From assembly GCA_022266195.1 (NCBI GenBank), contig WHVY01000003.1:10168001-10232000 (forward strand): a DNA stretch of 64,000 nucleotides, written 5' to 3'. Positions 1-10,519 of this stretch are shown here, piece by piece. Below the pieces are notes generated by a model. The model searched no databases. It had not been told where the DNA came from and worked only from the letters and a program-made list of their open reading frames with translations. The position numbers and the translations under genes are program-made. Origin of the DNA: Tetranychus cinnabarinus (lineage: Eukaryota; Arthropoda; Arachnida; Trombidiformes; Tetranychidae). Positions within the stretch are counted from its first letter, which is position 1. Each line of letters starts with the position of its first letter.

Positions 1-2920
1 GATGAAAAAAGGCATTACTGTACCGAGCTAATGGTGATGCTGTTGATAATGAAGTTTCACATCATTTAACTGAAATCAGTTTCTTTGTTTTTCATGGGAA
101 ATCCTTTTGTTTTCACCAATTTACATACAAATGTTTTATGATGAATTAAGAGGGAACCTTAAAAGTGACTTGAAAAGTTGAAGGCAAATGCAACCAAAAG
201 TGGTTGACAATGCAGATATGAAATGGATTCAGTATTCATAATGATGCTTTTAACCAATGATGAACCATTTAAAAGTAACTCTGAACCATAATCATGGAAT
301 CACGAAATGGGTCAAATGTCATTGAATTTTATTGCCAGAAAAGCTTATTACAGTAAACGATTTTGACGAGTAAATTGCACTCGCACCAGTTGACACAAAA
401 TTTTACAATTGTTTCAATGGATTGACACGGAATCTAATTAACCAGAAATAATTTTATTGCAAAATTTCTGGTGCAAATGAGAATTTGAGAAAATTTCGTC
501 TTAAATTGCAATTAATTTGATACAACTAATTACCTAATCAACCATTTCGGGTTTGCATTTCTGTTTGACTAAACAACTCTTTAATTGGGTTGAGAAATGA
601 AGTGAAATGCTGTTTAATACATTGTTATTTGAAGCAAAAAATGAAACATTGTCCATTGGCATTATGTTTGTCTTCTCGAAGTTGACCTTTGTTTGCTTGG
701 TATAATAATGTTTTGCAAATCTTTTAAGCTTTCGAGCAAATAGAACTGTTAAGAAAAAAGTTAATAAAATTCAAGGGACTGCATTCAAATCGACTCGAAA
801 TCAGATTCATTCAATTTTACTGATAGTTATTTCCATGTTCATGTTTCTTACCTTTTAAGCTTCCATTGTTTGGGCAATATAATGTCCAATATTCAATATT
901 CCTTCGATTACTTGATGATCGTTGATCATTAATATGGAAAGTGAGCAGAAAATTATTCATTTGATGGACACAAAGAAGGAAAATATCGACTGCTAACTCC
1001 AAAAATTTGCTAGCATACAGACTGAGAGTGTGACCATTGATTTTTCTGAATGTTTTTCACTTTGAACTCAAATTGTTTGAGTCGAACTCAATTTATTCAC
1101 CAAAGTGTGTCTTGAGATGTTTTTGCATTTTATTGCAGATTATTGATTCTAATGTTTATTGTAAATATTAATATTTAACGTTGGAAACGTTTCTTGTTTT
1201 ACCTGAGCTCGCTTATTAACAGATAAGATCACGAATTTGAATAATAGAATTCAGACCATGATTTCGCATTTTTACATCTAATTAGTCGACCTTGTGAAAC
1301 TTTGCAAGCGACAATTCCTTAATTCCAAAGCTTACAACCAGAACTTAACAAACCTGAGCGAATAAATTTCTTTTCTATTGTGAAATTCACTCAATTGCAC
1401 AGAAAAGTTTCGTTTTCAAAACAATAACATTGAATAAATGATGCTAATGCACTTGTTGGGAAATCGTAAGCCACGAAAACTAAATCAAAATCCAATGTAA
1501 ACCTAAATGCTAAGAGGCTACTAAGTAACTCAGATGCTGTAATTAGTTGATATTAACCGATAAACCAACTAAATAGTTTTGTAACCAGAATATTTTGTGT
1601 CAACAACTTGAAAGGATAAAGCTAATTCTCGCGAGTTGTCGTTATTAAACTCAACAAAAGCAGCATCTCCAGAGTCATGTAATGTTGACAAGTTTCGCTT
1701 ATTATTGCAATTAATGCAGAAACTCTGACAAAATATTATCTTCCCTTATTACTTAAATCGTCATAATTGCCTTTCTAAATAAAAAGCAATCCATAATAGT
1801 CAGCCACATTAACCATGATTTACTCAATTTCATCGAGTTTCAGTTTATGACCAGAAGCCATTTTCCATTTTTTTCAAATTCTTTCAGTCAACAGATCATT
1901 AAAGTTGAAAGTTGGACTGATCAAAATGTTTCAATGAAAGTATAACTTCTGTGGTGCAAATTACATTTACTATTGTCGAGCAATTGATTTGATGAGAAAA
2001 AAGTATTGATCAGAAGAAATTGGAAGAAGAATAATGACAAAGTACTCAGCTCAATTGCTTTATTAATATCTAGAACATGGAAGAATAATGTGCTTTTCAA
2101 TTTTTATGCTCATGATTGTTCAATATTCATGATACTGTATTTATAATTGGCTTTATACAAGCCTCTTGAGATGGATACATCCTTTTGTTTCGAGTGGTCA
2201 CTATGGAGTTTGAAAAGACTTATAACATTAAACAGATCGTTTGCATTACATGAGTAGTAGTACTACTACTACATGCCTTCAATATTCCCTTGTATTCAGG
2301 ATAATTAACTTAATATGAGATTCTGAAGAAGAGCATGCTAGAGATGAAGATGATGGTAAAAGAAAACGACTTTGCCTTTTCATGAATTTTCATTACAATT
2401 TCCAGTTTCTCATAATGATGTTATTTGATAATAATAACAGCTTGATAACTTTTTTTTACTCCTTTTTACCTTCCATCATCATCAAGGAAAAGAATTTTTT
2501 TCTCTCATGACTTTTTCGTTCCCTGGTTTTTTTCACATTTAACATGATTAAATGATGAATTTGTTGTTGTATTGAAACTTGAAAAAAAAGTGAAGAGCTT
2601 TTTGTAAGAAAAAATGCACAAAGAAAAATTATTTTCTTTTCCGCCAATTTCAACATTAATTGGGAACAAGTAATCTTGAAAGAAACATTGCCAATATAAT
2701 GAGATATCATGATAGCATTATGATATTTTTAGCACAAAAATTAATCCAAATCCCAATGAAGGGTGAGTTTATTATGTTATATAAAAATCATCTTAGCAAA
2801 TGTCAATTTCTTGCTCTAACCGTCAAACTTATTTCACCAAATGATTATCTCAATCCAAGTCAATGAATCTCCAGAATCAAGGCGATTATGAGCATTGAAT
2901 GAAGTTCAATTTTTTTCCAA

Positions 2921-3414
2921 TACTGTGACTCTCAGGCTTAACATAGCAACCAAGCTCGACCGACAAGTCAAGCCTTCTAAGTTGATCCAGACAGGCTAAC
3001 CAGGCTCAAGCATAGTCGAATGCAAAGTTACATTTATATTTTTTACCGATACTTTTAACTCTTAGGCTTACATGACAAGCAAGTTAAACCGACAAGTCAA
3101 GCCTTCTAGGTTGATCTAGACAGGTTAACTAGGTTTAAGCATTTCAAAGTCGAATGCAAAGATAATTCAATTCATATTTTTCAAATTCTTGCTATCCTAA
3201 GGCTAAACATGCCATCCAAGCTCAACCTACAAGTCAAGTCTTCTAGGATGATCTAGACAGGCTATCCAGGCTTAACCATAGCGCAACATAGCCTCGAATG
3301 CAAAGTTAAATTTATAATTTTCCCAATACTCGTGACTCTTAGGCTACATGCCAACCAAGCTTAACCGACAAGTCAAGCCTTCTAGGTTGATCGAGAGGTT
3401 AATCAGGTTTAGGT
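2921..3414. repeat. Minisatellite, four diverged ~125-140 bp units
   Basis: Four head-to-tail units begin near 2921, 3048, 3187 and 3326. Each carries the same order of landmarks: a GACTCTTAGGCT-like block, then CCGACAAGTCAAGCCTTCTA, then a GTTGATC...AGACAGG block, then TCGAATGCAAAG. Units differ by substitutions and small indels, so this is an old array. No coding potential is evident. Confidence 0.85.
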
Positions 3415-5839
3415 CTCGTGAAATGGTCAACAGTTGATTAAATTAACCATTTTTATTGTTCGATTTCAAGTTGTTCAATCTTTTTTCATCAATTTTATGA
3501 GTTTACTTTGTAAACACACTTTTACATCGTTCATTCATCTCAAAGGACAAAAGGTAAACTTGATCATTCCGAAAATAGCATCTGCAAACAAAAGTCTTGA
3601 AATTAATTTCACAGGCAATGTTTCTCTCTATTCAGACGAGCAAACATTTGCATGTGCTGAGAGTCACGAACCTTACCTTGTGTTTTCCATTGCAAACCAT
3701 AACTTTAACTTCAAGCTGCAAGCTTCTAAAATGATGTTTCAATTGACCCAAATTAACATGATTACTCAAACTAGTTAACTACTTATTCAGTAATATTACA
3801 TCGTGTAACATCAACTTGGGAATGCAACAGGTTTTTAGTCGTGTAACCAAACATGGAAGGATGAGACTACATGATAAATCGTAAATAGATTTTTACCTCT
3901 TTCCTGGTAATACAATGAAATTTTTCACTCTTATACAAGCTTTATAATCTTTACATGAACAAGAAATTTTCACTCCCAAAACTGAGCCAGAGTTGCGCCT
4001 AATGTCAAGATTATCTTGCCTTAATTGGCGTTAAGTTGAAGATTCAACAATTTGATCAATTTTCCTGCAACTAAAAAACACTAAACCTGTCAACATTATT
4101 TTATGGAGGCAGAAAAAAGCGATAAAAAATAAATTGAATTTCTTCAAGGTTACCCATTTCATCATTGCATACAAATTGAAGTAAGTTTGTTTTATTTAGT
4201 TCATTTCCTATTATCATGATTGAATGGAAACAATGAAATTTCATTTGATTGAATATTTAAAGGTGCAATGAGAAAGCAATTTCGATGGCGATTTCTTTTC
4301 CTTTTTTTATTCCCTTTTTTATTCGTTTCCTATTTCCATCAACTTTACAGTCCATCATGGTAGAGCATTATACTTTGCATACTCAAATATTAATAAGATA
4401 CAGGATTGAACAATAATCTTTCAACCAACCTCAAGAGTGTGCAAACAGAATGTTGGAAGGAAAGAGAAACAAAAGTAAATACAATATTATTCTTGCAGAA
4501 TTGTCAGCATTATTTATTCAGTAAATTTTCGTTCTAATTCAATTTCAATTTTTTCCTTTCTTCTCTCCCTGCAAATCAAAGGTTTGCAATAATATTTTTT
4601 GCCATCCAGTGAGGAAGGAAGAAGAAGAAGAAGAATTTGGATTTTCTGTTGGTCAACATTTCATCATGTAATGGGAAATTTGTTGCGTTTGTTGAACAAT
4701 CAAAATGCTGATAACAATAGTTATTGACTTGGGAATGCTGAAGAAGAAGCAAAATGACAAAATTGATATCGTTAACCAGTCTTGAGCCTTTCTCTCTTTA
4801 CCTTGATAAATGTGCAACAAATTATGAGAATAATGATCGATAAAAAAAACAAGAATGAATCAATTATTCTATCGGTTATATACTAATTGAATGAACAGTT
4901 GAATGAATTGAATCAGCTGCATGCAATCAAATAATCAATAACAGCCAAATGTAGTAGACAAAAAATGGATAAAGTCAAAAGGCGAATAATAATCACTTTG
5001 ATGGTAAAGTTTCCAGAATAATTGATTACGATGAGAAAGAAAATCTTTTCTTCTTTTACCTTTTTAAAGGTAAAAATCTTAAGCCGATTTGACAATTGTT
5101 TAAGCCAGTTTTTGGAGCAGCCTTTTGCATGATTTAATATCATTGTTGTATTCAATCTTCTCATTGGTATAAATGTTGCTCTCCAATCAATTTTCCTCTT
5201 CCAGAGTCTAATCATCAATTCAAATGCTTTTCCCAATATTTAAGCTGGTATAACTTTAAGGCGATTAAAGTTTCAATGTTTCAATGGAACCAAGATAATT
5301 ATTAAAAAATGATTTGAGCACTTGAGTAAACTCAGTATGTTATGATGGATCTGATGATGACCGTAAATTAACCAGTAAATTGAAACTGGTCGATGAGTGA
5401 ATGAAAATTGGTTTCGAAAAACTTCAATGTCCATTGAGCGTCGATATAAAGAAAATGGATAAAATTTACTTTCTAAATGACCTTAGTGAATGAGGAACTA
5501 GAGCTCATCAGTGAGAATCTTTATTAGACATTCAACCATTTACCGTCGACACTACTTTGATCGGCGACTAGATGAGTTTGTGGGTTGTTAAGATCATTGA
5601 GTTGCAGCCACACGAAGCGAGTTTAAGTTGAAAACTTTGAGGCTTACAATGTCTTGTCTTGAACCCAGCAACTTATCATACTCGGGCTTTTAATGATTGA
5701 AACTATGCTCTATTCGAGTGACGGATTGCTATTGTTTAAAAAAACTTTGTTCAATAAATAATGACAATAAAAATGGTGAATAAAATTTGTTGGAATAAAT
5801 TTCATGAAAAATTTTTCGACTTGAAGAGAGGCAAAAATT

Positions 5840-5845
5840 CTGGTA
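5840..5845. repeat. Target site duplication, left copy (CTGGTA)
   Basis: CTGGTA directly abuts the left terminal repeat. The identical 6-mer at 26480-26485 abuts the right one. Six base pairs is the duplication length known for Polinton integration. Confidence 0.92.
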
Positions 5846-5875
5846 AGTAGTAATAAAGATACACAAGATACCCCA
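5846..5875 (+). repeat. Polinton left terminal inverted repeat
   Basis: It starts AGTAGTAATAAAG and matches the reverse complement of 26450-26479 at 29 of 30 positions. Beyond this, similarity fades (11 of the next aligned 18). Polinton TIRs are usually hundreds of bases, so this is short. Confidence 0.9.
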
Positions 5876-6087
5876 TTCTCATTGATCTCTTATCGATTAT
5901 ATTAATAATTCATTATCTTAATCCATCCATCAATCAAATTGATCTACTCATTATGCGGAAATTTGCTGAAAAACTATTTTTATCAATCTGAATCTTTTTT
6001 TAGTAAATTAAATATGTCAGTAGTTCATTCTTCTGGTTTCGTAAGATTTAAAAATAACTGATATGATAATATAACCTAATTTTTGAG

Positions 6088-6094
6088 TATAAAT
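6088..6094 (+). promoter_or_regulatory. TATA-like box (TATAAAT) of the first IAP gene
   Basis: TATAAAT begins 57 nt before the ATG at 6145, leaving room for a leader of about 25-30 nt. It is one of a series of TATA-like motifs ahead of genes of this element. Confidence 0.45.
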
Positions 6095-6144
6095 TCAAAG
6101 TTTCATATTGAATTTTATTCATTCTTATTTGTGTCTTACTGAAG

Positions 6145-7275
6145 ATGATTCAAAATTGTGCTGAGTTTATACCCATCATGCATTTAGTAGCTCATCCATC
6201 TGGATTCTATACTTATGATGGAATACCTTCAGTCAACCCGCAGAATCGTGTTATCATGGTTGAACTAAGTGAAGATGATGCAGATAGAGAACTTACGCGA
6301 GAAGAAGAAGATATATTGGAAATGACAGTTCTTTCAGCTGTTGAAATTGATGAACCTGTTCAAACAGATGCTATTGGTGATGCTCAAAGACCCCTTACTG
6401 ACCTTATCGAAGTGGATGGCGATGGCTTGTCTCGAATGAATCGAGTTTCACCTGTTGTCTTAGACGATGTCGATGATATTGAAGTAGATGATGGCGAATC
6501 AATTCAAAGAAATTCTGCAAATCACGCTGCAGTTGAAGCAATAGAGAACGATGATGTAACCGGAATTTTTCGAAATGAAACAGTGGGAATCAGATACGTT
6601 GCTGGTGGTCTTTCTGAAGACGAACGAATATCGATACAAATGGCTGCTCTCGACGGTGTTCCATTTGTTGAACGTAGAAGCATTGATCGTATTGAAGTAG
6701 ATGATGCTGGTCGAAGTAATTATAATCGTGATTCATTGAGATCGGCGATTAGAAATGTAGTTGGTACAACTATCAATTACTTTGCGAATCACGTGGTTGC
6801 TCGCTTTCCACAGTATGTGACTATTGAAAGTCGCCTTGCTACTTTTAAAGATTGGCCGAATCCAGCTATTACACCATTAGAACTGGCTGAAGCTGGTTTT
6901 TTCTATTCAGGACAATCTGATCTTGTTACTTGTTTCCACTGTGCTAATTCACTTTTGGAATGGATAAAAAACGATAATGCTTGGGTTAATCATGCACTTT
7001 TTTCACCTTGTTGTACTTTTATATACATCATGTGTGGGGTACGATTTATCGAATCAGTCACAGGTAGAAATGATTCTGTTAGACCTGCAATCACAAAAGT
7101 AGAGCCAGCAAACAGTAGATATACTTGTAAAGTTTGTCTGGAAAAGGAAGTAGGCTGTTGTTTCTATCCTTGTGATCATGCAGTAACATGCATAGATTGT
7201 ACCCCAGGTGTCGCTACTTGTCCTTTGTGTCGTTCTTTTGTAGCAGGAGTATTTAGACTTAAGTTCATTGATTAA
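6145..7275 (+). CDS. Inhibitor of apoptosis protein, one BIR plus RING
   Basis: The 376-residue protein has a long acidic N-terminal half with the motif IEVDxxG recurring near residues 88, 112 and 183. A BIR domain follows at about 228-295 (zinc ligands C263, C266, H283, C290). A C-terminal RING-HC finger spans 328-362 with the exact IAP spacing C328-C331-C343-H345-C349-C352-C359-C362. IAPs of this layout block caspases and act as E3 ubiquitin ligases; baculoviruses and other DNA viruses of arthropods carry them. It is the outermost left gene of the Polinton, with a TATA-like box at 6088 and an AG preceded by a pyrimidine-rich tract directly before the ATG. The domain call is firm; caspase inhibition is inferred from the family. 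The acidic extension is not recognised. Confidence 0.93.
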   Translation: MIQNCAEFIPIMHLVAHPSGFYTYDGIPSVNPQNRVIMVELSEDDADRELTREEEDILEMTVLSAVEIDEPVQTDAIGDAQRPLTDLIEVDGDGLSRMNRVSPVVLDDVDDIEVDDGESIQRNSANHAAVEAIENDDVTGIFRNETVGIRYVAGGLSEDERISIQMAALDGVPFVERRSIDRIEVDDAGRSNYNRDSLRSAIRNVVGTTINYFANHVVARFPQYVTIESRLATFKDWPNPAITPLELAEAGFFYSGQSDLVTCFHCANSLLEWIKNDNAWVNHALFSPCCTFIYIMCGVRFIESVTGRNDSVRPAITKVEPANSRYTCKVCLEKEVGCCFYPCDHAVTCIDCTPGVATCPLCRSFVAGVFRLKFID

Positions 7276-7289
7276 AAATTTTATTTACC

Positions 7290-7814
7290 ATGAGATTCTT
7301 GCAAGAGAACATTGAAGTTGTCAATCTGGTCACTTGCTTTAAATTGAATTCAAAACTTTGTAGAAAACAAATAAAAGATACTTTTCAAGGTATAAAGTAT
7401 AAAAAATCATTTCCGGGAGGTGTGCTTAAGTATCCTGATGGGTGTCTGCTTGTCTTTGACTCTGGAAGAATCAATGTGACTGGTGTTCAAAATATTGCGA
7501 CTGCAAGTGTTTTAATTGATCGATTTTGTGCTAAGTACCCTCAAGATCTAAAGTTCACTTCTTTCAAAATAGTTAACATCACTGTTTGCACAGAGATAAT
7601 TGGTGATTTTGACTATAATAAACTATTGTTACACCCAAGAAGCACTTACGAACCAGAGTTATTTCCAGGTATACACCTGAAGCTAGACGATTCAAACGTT
7701 ATTTACATAATTTTTTGGTCTGGAAAAGTTATAATAACAGGATTGAAGGACTATAATTCAATTTGGCATTATTGCGATGAATTTGACTATAATATAAGAC
7801 TGAAGTCAATATAA
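7290..7814 (+). CDS. TATA-binding-protein (TBP) homologue
   Basis: The 174-residue protein covers little more than the TBP core saddle. It contains two direct repeats, each with the TBP signature: SFPGGVLKY...LLVFDSGRINVTG in repeat 1 (about 40-65) and YEPELFPGIHLKL...IIFWSGKVIITG in repeat 2 (about 120-151). The four phenylalanines that kink TATA DNA in cellular TBP are all at the expected places (F41, F56, F125, F142). There is no N-terminal extension. Cellular TBP nucleates transcription pre-initiation complexes by bending the TATA box. Here the gene starts only 15 nt after the IAP stop codon and has no obvious TATA box of its own. A role in directing transcription from the element's TATA-like boxes is inference. 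Divergence from arthropod TBP is large, so recent host capture looks unlikely. Confidence 0.88.
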   Translation: MRFLQENIEVVNLVTCFKLNSKLCRKQIKDTFQGIKYKKSFPGGVLKYPDGCLLVFDSGRINVTGVQNIATASVLIDRFCAKYPQDLKFTSFKIVNITVCTEIIGDFDYNKLLLHPRSTYEPELFPGIHLKLDDSNVIYIIFWSGKVIITGLKDYNSIWHYCDEFDYNIRLKSI

Positions 7815-7816
7815 AG
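7810..7816 (+). promoter_or_regulatory. TATA-like box (TATAAAG) before the membrane protein gene
   Basis: TATAAAG overlaps the end of the TBP-like gene and starts 43 nt before the ATG at 7853. Confidence 0.4.
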
Positions 7817-7837
7817 ATAAAGGTTTTAAAATTTTTC

Positions 7838-7839
7838 AG
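7838..7839 (+). promoter_or_regulatory. Candidate 3' splice site ahead of 7853 ORF
   Basis: TTTTTCAG ends 13 nt before the ATG. It belongs to a set of acceptor-like sites that lie just before start codons in this element. Confidence 0.35.
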
Positions 7840-7852
7840 TAAAATTTATACA

Positions 7853-8104
7853 ATGGAAATGTCTCCGGCTGATCAACATAGAATGTGGTACAAAAAAGTA
7901 CTCTTTTCTGTACAATTGATGGTATTGGTTGCCATGCTTATAACAGCCATAGCTAATATTGTTTTGAAAACTGGTAATTTACCACTCTGGACCGCTGTAC
8001 TCGGATCTTCTCTTGGATATCTGCTACCAAACCCAAGACTAGGATCTTTCAAGTCTGAAACCCCGATACAAACTCCTTCTAATCCATCATCAGTTGTAAT
8101 TTGA
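7853..8104 (+). CDS. Small membrane protein, two predicted TM segments
   Basis: The 83-residue protein has a short polar N-terminus. A strongly hydrophobic segment follows at about 16-39, then a short turn (KTGNLP), a second hydrophobic segment at about 46-58, and a polar Ser/Pro-rich tail. Two helices linked by a tight turn resemble holin-like or viral membrane-remodelling proteins in shape only; no family match is claimed. It lies between the TBP-like gene and the packaging ATPase, each separated by about 40 nt, so it travels with the virion genes. A TATA-like box starts 43 nt upstream and an acceptor-like TTTTTCAG ends 13 nt upstream. Confidence 0.7.
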   Translation: MEMSPADQHRMWYKKVLFSVQLMVLVAMLITAIANIVLKTGNLPLWTAVLGSSLGYLLPNPRLGSFKSETPIQTPSNPSSVVI

Positions 8105-8113
8105 AAATCTCAA

Positions 8114-8120
8114 TATAAAT
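8114..8120 (+). promoter_or_regulatory. TATA-like box (TATAAAT) before the ATPase gene
   Basis: TATAAAT starts 31 nt before the ATG at 8145. That is close for a conventional leader but consistent with the element's other TATA-like boxes. Confidence 0.35.
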
Positions 8121-8144
8121 AATAAAAACAATTTATTGAAGTAA

Positions 8145-8780
8145 ATGTCTGTCTCTATTTATTTGAAACACCCTTTTACAATGTTAATAGCAGGACCAAC
8201 CGGTTCTGGTAAAACTTATTTCATCAGGGACATGATCAACAAAGCAGCATATATTTGTGATCCACCACCAAAGTCTATTACTTATCTTTATGGAGAGTAT
8301 CAAAAAGTGTTCAATTCAATGAATGCTGTGAAATTTATCGAAGGACTACAAGAAGAAGTGATTAATGAACTCGGTAATGATGAACCACAGTGGGTAGTTA
8401 TAGACGATTTAATGTCAGAGGCAGTGAATCAAACTTTTGTTAGTAACTTGTTTACCAAAGGGTCTCATCATAGAAATATTTCAGTAATTTTGATTACCCA
8501 AAACTTTTTTATGAAAGGAAAAGAGAGTCGAAACATAAGTCTCAATAGTCAATATGTTGTATGTTTTAAAAACCCTCGGGATAAATCTATGATTACAAAC
8601 ATAGGACGTCAAATGTTTCCGACAAAAATAAAGAAATTTCAAGGTGTCTATGAAGATGCAACTCAGGGTCCATATTCATATCTTTTTATTGATCTTAAAC
8701 CTGATACACCTGAAAAAATAAGGTTATTAACGAATGTTTTCAATGAACATGATAAACCCATGTATACGTATGTGATATAA
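8145..8780 (+). CDS. A32/FtsK-HerA-type genome packaging ATPase
   Basis: The 211-residue P-loop ATPase has Walker A GPTGSGKT at 17-24 and Walker B WVVIDD at 83-88. A following segment, NLFTKGSHHRNISVILITQN, is characteristic of Polinton and vaccinia A32-like packaging ATPases. These enzymes pump the genome into the preformed capsid. Length fits the Polinton ATPase. Neighbours (membrane protein, small virion protein, integrase, capsid genes) are the usual Polinton virion block. The reading frame is intact with all visible catalytic motifs. Packaging is inferred from the family. Confidence 0.93.
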   Translation: MSVSIYLKHPFTMLIAGPTGSGKTYFIRDMINKAAYICDPPPKSITYLYGEYQKVFNSMNAVKFIEGLQEEVINELGNDEPQWVVIDDLMSEAVNQTFVSNLFTKGSHHRNISVILITQNFFMKGKESRNISLNSQYVVCFKNPRDKSMITNIGRQMFPTKIKKFQGVYEDATQGPYSYLFIDLKPDTPEKIRLLTNVFNEHDKPMYTYVI

Positions 8781-8784
8781 ATTA

Positions 8785-8791
8785 TATAAAG
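8785..8791 (+). promoter_or_regulatory. TATA-like box (TATAAAG) before 8819 ORF
   Basis: TATATAAAG lies immediately after the ATPase stop, and its TATAAAG core starts 34 nt before the next ATG. Confidence 0.4.
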
Positions 8792-8818
8792 GTCAAATAA
8801 TTTTTGTATACAACATAA

Positions 8819-9166
8819 ATGTCGATTGAAGGTGTTAAAAAGTGTCTTCCGACATTAAAAAAGCTTGCTAAAGCCAAGACTAGAAAACAAAGAGAAAGAC
8901 TTTTAGCTGAAGCAAAATCTTGCATTTACTACGCAATTTCTGAAATAAGTAAAAATACCCTCAACGGACATATACCAATTCAAGACTTATCTCGAACGAA
9001 ACTTGAACCTTACAAATTTGAACTTAGAAAACTTTCAAGAAAAAGTATCCCCCTCAAGAAGAGAAAAGAAATAATTTTACAAAGCGGTGGTGCATTTTTA
9101 CCTGCATTACTTTGGCCAGCAATATCTTATTTAGGAGGAAAGTTGGCTGATAAATTTATACAATGA
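8819..9166 (+). CDS. Small basic virion-type protein with hydrophobic C-terminus
   Basis: This 115-residue protein is rich in Lys/Arg. It ends in a short amphipathic or hydrophobic tail after a double glycine (GGAFLPALLWPAISYLGG). A basic body followed by a GG-hydrophobic tail is a recurrent small ORF beside the ATPase in Polintons and adintoviruses, where it is thought to be a core or membrane-active capsid component processed by the adenain-like protease. The assignment rests on layout and pattern, not on a domain match. The stop codon overlaps the next start (ATGA at 9163-9166). A TATA-like box starts 34 nt upstream. Confidence 0.65.
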   Translation: MSIEGVKKCLPTLKKLAKAKTRKQRERLLAEAKSCIYYAISEISKNTLNGHIPIQDLSRTKLEPYKFELRKLSRKSIPLKKRKEIILQSGGAFLPALLWPAISYLGGKLADKFIQ

Positions 9167-9444
9167 ATGTAATCAATAAGATGGTTGTGATTCCAGAAAA
9201 AGAATATAATCTCCTCAAAAGTGATAGTAATATTGTTGAAAATGTGCCTGCTATTGAGGAAGTATCAAAAGTGTCGAAAATTGAAGAAGATAAAACTGAT
9301 TCTAAAATTGATTTGAATGAATATAAAGAAAGCTTCAAAAGAGCGGTTCAAAAGTATGAAAATAAATTATCTAAAAGACCTAAAAAGGTTAACAAAGTTG
9401 TGAAATGTCAGACAATCAATTGGACCAACGTGAAGAACTTTTGA
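9163..9444 (+). CDS. Short charged, probably helical ORF upstream of integrase
   Basis: The 93-residue product starts with the pattern MVVIPEKEYNLLK from residue 7 and continues as a Glu/Lys-rich, likely coiled-coil protein with no recognised domain. Its start overlaps the previous stop (ATGA), and its 3' end overlaps the integrase start by 40 nt in another frame. Small acidic or charged ORFs in this position occur in related elements. Function is unknown. The overlaps suggest translation by reinitiation, leaky scanning or from a separate transcript. Confidence 0.6.
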   Translation: MNVINKMVVIPEKEYNLLKSDSNIVENVPAIEEVSKVSKIEEDKTDSKIDLNEYKESFKRAVQKYENKLSKRPKKVNKVVKCQTINWTNVKNF

Positions 9445-10519
9445 ATCAACTTTATTATGACTTGGATAGTCATGGTAGTTTCGGAGGTGCTAAAAGACTT
9501 TTCAGAGTTGCGAAGGAGCATGACCCATCGATTGAATACAATGATGTAAAACAATGGTTGATGAAGCAAGAAACGTATACAAACTTTCGGATACGACGGA
9601 AAAAATTTCAAAGACTAGCTGTATTGGTTGATAGAATCGATGAGCAATGGCAAGCAGATCTTATGGACATGTCCTATTGGTCAGGGCAAAACGATGGAGT
9701 CAATCATTTGCTTGTTGTGATTGATATACTGAGTAGATTTGCATGGGTACAACCGTGTAGAGATAAAGCAGCACCCACAATCATAAATGCTTTTTCTGAA
9801 ATTTTTGCTTCTGGAAGAAAGCCTGAAAAACTACAAACGGACCAAGGACGAGAATTCAACAATAACAGGTTCAAATTTTTTTGCACGTCTCAGGGTGTAC
9901 ATTATTTCACCACAACTGACGCTTCAATAAAATGTGCTTTAGCTGAACGTTTAATACGAACATTACGTTCTCGTATATACCGTTTCATTTACCATAAACA
10001 TACACATCGTTACATTGATGACTTACAAAACATTGTTGATAATTACAACAACTCTTACCACAGAACTATTAAGACAACTCCAAACTCTGTAACACAAGAT
10101 AATCAACAATCTATCGTGCAAACTATTCAGAGATCAATAAAAAATGAAGAGAATAAAAAGAAAACTTTCAATGAAAATGACTTTGTTAAAATTCCATTAA
10201 ATACTGGCAATTTCGAAAAGATGCAGTACAGAAATGGACTGATGAAGTGTTCAAAGTTTCAGGGGTTAAAGAAACGCCTCAAAAATTCATCTATAAATTG
10301 AAAGATTTACAAGGTGAAAATATATCATCAATTTTTTATCCTGAAGAATTACAAAAGGTTGATTTTGACCCTAATAAAGTGCGCAGAGTTGAAAAGATAA
10401 TTCGGAGAGTTTATGACAGATCACGAAGACAATATAAGTACTTAGTCAAGTGGGAAGGCTGGCCAAGGAAATTCAATAGTTGGATATCCGATATCACTCT
10501 TGCAAATGACAACAATTAA
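9405..10519 (+). CDS. Retroviral-like integrase with chromodomain, frameshifted
   Basis: Frame one (9405-10301) has the Polinton integrase N-terminal block (SHGSFGGAKRLFR) and the catalytic core: D85 in QADLMDM, D146 in LQTDQG and E181 in ALAERLIR, an intact DDE triad. The conserved C-terminal region continues in another frame (open to 10519), with a linker containing KWTDEVFKV and a chromodomain (KYLVKWEGW, about 10430-10495). The shift falls between about 10215 and 10235, at or next to a run of four A. No canonical slippery heptamer is visible, so a one-base loss or a sequence error is likelier than programmed frameshifting. Integrase would catalyse insertion with 6-bp duplications, which are present at the ends. 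Without repair the catalytic core would lose the chromodomain. Confidence 0.9.

Larger units (their letters stand above)
1..5845. other. Gene-free left flank
   Basis: I see no convincing gene. Open frames here are short, lack any domain and are riddled with low-complexity AT runs. The stretch contains a four-copy minisatellite (2921-3414). It ends in the left target-site copy of the Polinton. If the WD40 gene further right extends upstream, this is intronic, but no upstream exon was recognised. Confidence 0.6.

Noticed and set aside
2456..5236. Short ORFs in the left flank (84, 68, 114, 107 residues)
   Set aside because: They have no domain, AT-driven composition and no conserved start or splice context.
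10210..10240. Programmed -1 frameshift in the integrase
   Set aside because: The A-run context (CGAAAAG) is not a recognised slippery heptamer and no obvious downstream pseudoknot was seen; simple indel or sequence error is more economical.
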